A stretch of DNA of 64,000 nucleotides, taken from NCBI RefSeq assembly GCF_013032445.1, contig NZ_WQCA01000004.1, positions 1 to 64,000 on the forward strand, in the 5' to 3' direction. The notes below the pieces were generated by a model. The model made no database searches. It was given only the letters and a program-made list of their open reading frames with translations, and was not told the origin of the DNA. Shown one piece after another: positions 63,487 through 64,000 of this stretch. The position numbers were made by a program, and so were the translations under genes. Source of the stretch: Ruegeria arenilitoris. GTDB taxonomy: Bacteria > Pseudomonadota > Alphaproteobacteria > Rhodobacterales > Rhodobacteraceae. The stretch's first letter is position 1; every line of letters starts with the position of its first letter.

Positions 63487-64000
63487 CTGGTCCGGCGGCT
63501 AGCCGCGTCAATCCGGTGATTGTTGTCGCCGTTGTGCTCAGCGCCATTCTCGAGGTGCTGGACAGCACCATCGTCAACGTCGCGCTGCCCCATATCCAGG
63601 CCGCATTCGGAGCTACGACCGATCAGGCAACGTGGATCCTGACCAGCTATATCGTGTCGGCGGTTGTGGTCATGCCCCTGACCGGTTTTGTTGCGCGCCG
63701 GGTCGGGCGGCGCAGGCTAATCCTGACGGCCATCACCGGCTTTACCACAATGTCTATCATGTGCGGCCTGTCCTGGAGCCTTGAGACCATTGTCATCTTT
63801 CGCCTCGCGCAGGGCATGTTCGGCGCGTTCCTGATCCCGCTGTCTCAGTCCATTTTGTTCGACGCCTTCCCTCGGGAAAAACGCGGGCAGGCAATGGCCG
63901 TATTTGGGTTGGGCGTCGTGGTTGCCCCCGTGCTGGGGCCGACCGTCGGGGCGCTTCTGACCGAGTATTTCTCATGGCGGATGGTGTTTTTTGTCAACCT
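63483..64000 (+). CDS. EmrB-type DHA2 MFS exporter (partial)
   Basis: ATG 63483 overlaps the previous stop (ATGA). The first 172 codons carry the DHA2 motifs: AILEVLDSTIVNVALPHI in helix 1, WILTSYIVSAVVVMPLTGF and RRVGRRRLILTAI (motif A) and GLGVVVAPVLGPTVGALLTEYFSWRMVFFVN. The window ends inside the gene. With the upstream HlyD-type protein it makes a drug or solute efflux pair. Confidence 0.93.
   Translation, partial: MTGPAASRVNPVIVVAVVLSAILEVLDSTIVNVALPHIQAAFGATTDQATWILTSYIVSAVVVMPLTGFVARRVGRRRLILTAITGFTTMSIMCGLSWSLETIVIFRLAQGMFGAFLIPLSQSILFDAFPREKRGQAMAVFGLGVVVAPVLGPTVGALLTEYFSWRMVFFVN

Overview
The window looks like a chromosomal segment of a marine alphaproteobacterium of the Roseobacter group (Rhodobacterales). 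This is inferred from the gene content (a phosphotransacetylase beside a YeiH-type exporter as in xsc-linked sulfonate operons, four-subunit sarcosine oxidase, TRAP and tripartite tricarboxylate (TTT) transporters, two aromatic-acid modules, cyo quinol oxidase), high GC and the gene style. No rRNA or tRNA gene and no CRISPR array was seen. The genus cannot be fixed from the sequence alone.

Layout. 1-2600: end of an operon resembling taurine/sulfoacetaldehyde catabolism (tail of an upstream gene, YeiH-type exporter, pta, cupin). 2601-3230: decayed spacer with an IS5-type transposase relic. 3231-9301: soxBDAG sarcosine oxidase-like operon with a convergent GlxA/AraC-type regulator. 9634-11650: TPP riboswitch and thiC. 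11832-15098: accessory island with an M6-type metalloprotease without signal peptide, a small protein with five NPxL-like motifs, another small protein, and an AbrB/Doc toxin-antitoxin pair. 15425-24211: MarR regulator and a minus-strand aromatic catabolic operon (MBL protein, FAD monooxygenase, DUF2783, TRAP transporter, VOC protein, maiA, fahA); similar palindromes lie at the MarR gene and at the far operon promoter. 24516-26401: LysR regulator and a divergent exported double SnoaL-like protein. 26496-36828: UPF0261/Tm-1-like protein, APH-type kinase, phospho-lyase-type class III PLP enzyme, aldehyde dehydrogenase, TctABC transporter, IclR regulator and a second class III aminotransferase. 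36865-45349: hpaR and the homoprotocatechuate meta-cleavage genes hpaF-E-D-D2-gabD-G-H-I, where HpaI is fused to a DUF2218 domain. 45363-46498: phosphoesterase and a sugar-kinase relic. 46669-48953: queC-D-E-F under a preQ1-I riboswitch. 49189-50012: IS6-family element with two nonsense codons. 50111-51004: galU. 51307-56673: Opp/Dpp-type peptide ABC transporter. 57074-58312: lytic transglycosylase. 58495-62480: cyoABCD. 62503-64000: EmrAB-like efflux pair, cut by the window end.

How it works together. Most of the window is scavenging metabolism: each catabolic block carries its own regulator and usually its own transporter, and feeds central metabolism as acetyl-CoA (pta), C1 units plus glycine (sox), fumarate plus acetoacetate (maiA/fahA) or pyruvate plus succinate (hpa, gabD). 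The kinase/phospho-lyase/aldehyde dehydrogenase block reads as a route for a phosphorylated amino-alcohol acid such as hydroxylysine or 4-amino-3-hydroxybutyrate; this is inference. The least explained parts are the M6 protease island, the HpaI-DUF2218 fusion, the zinc-motif-less SoxD and the aromatic operon with no recognised ring-cleavage dioxygenase.
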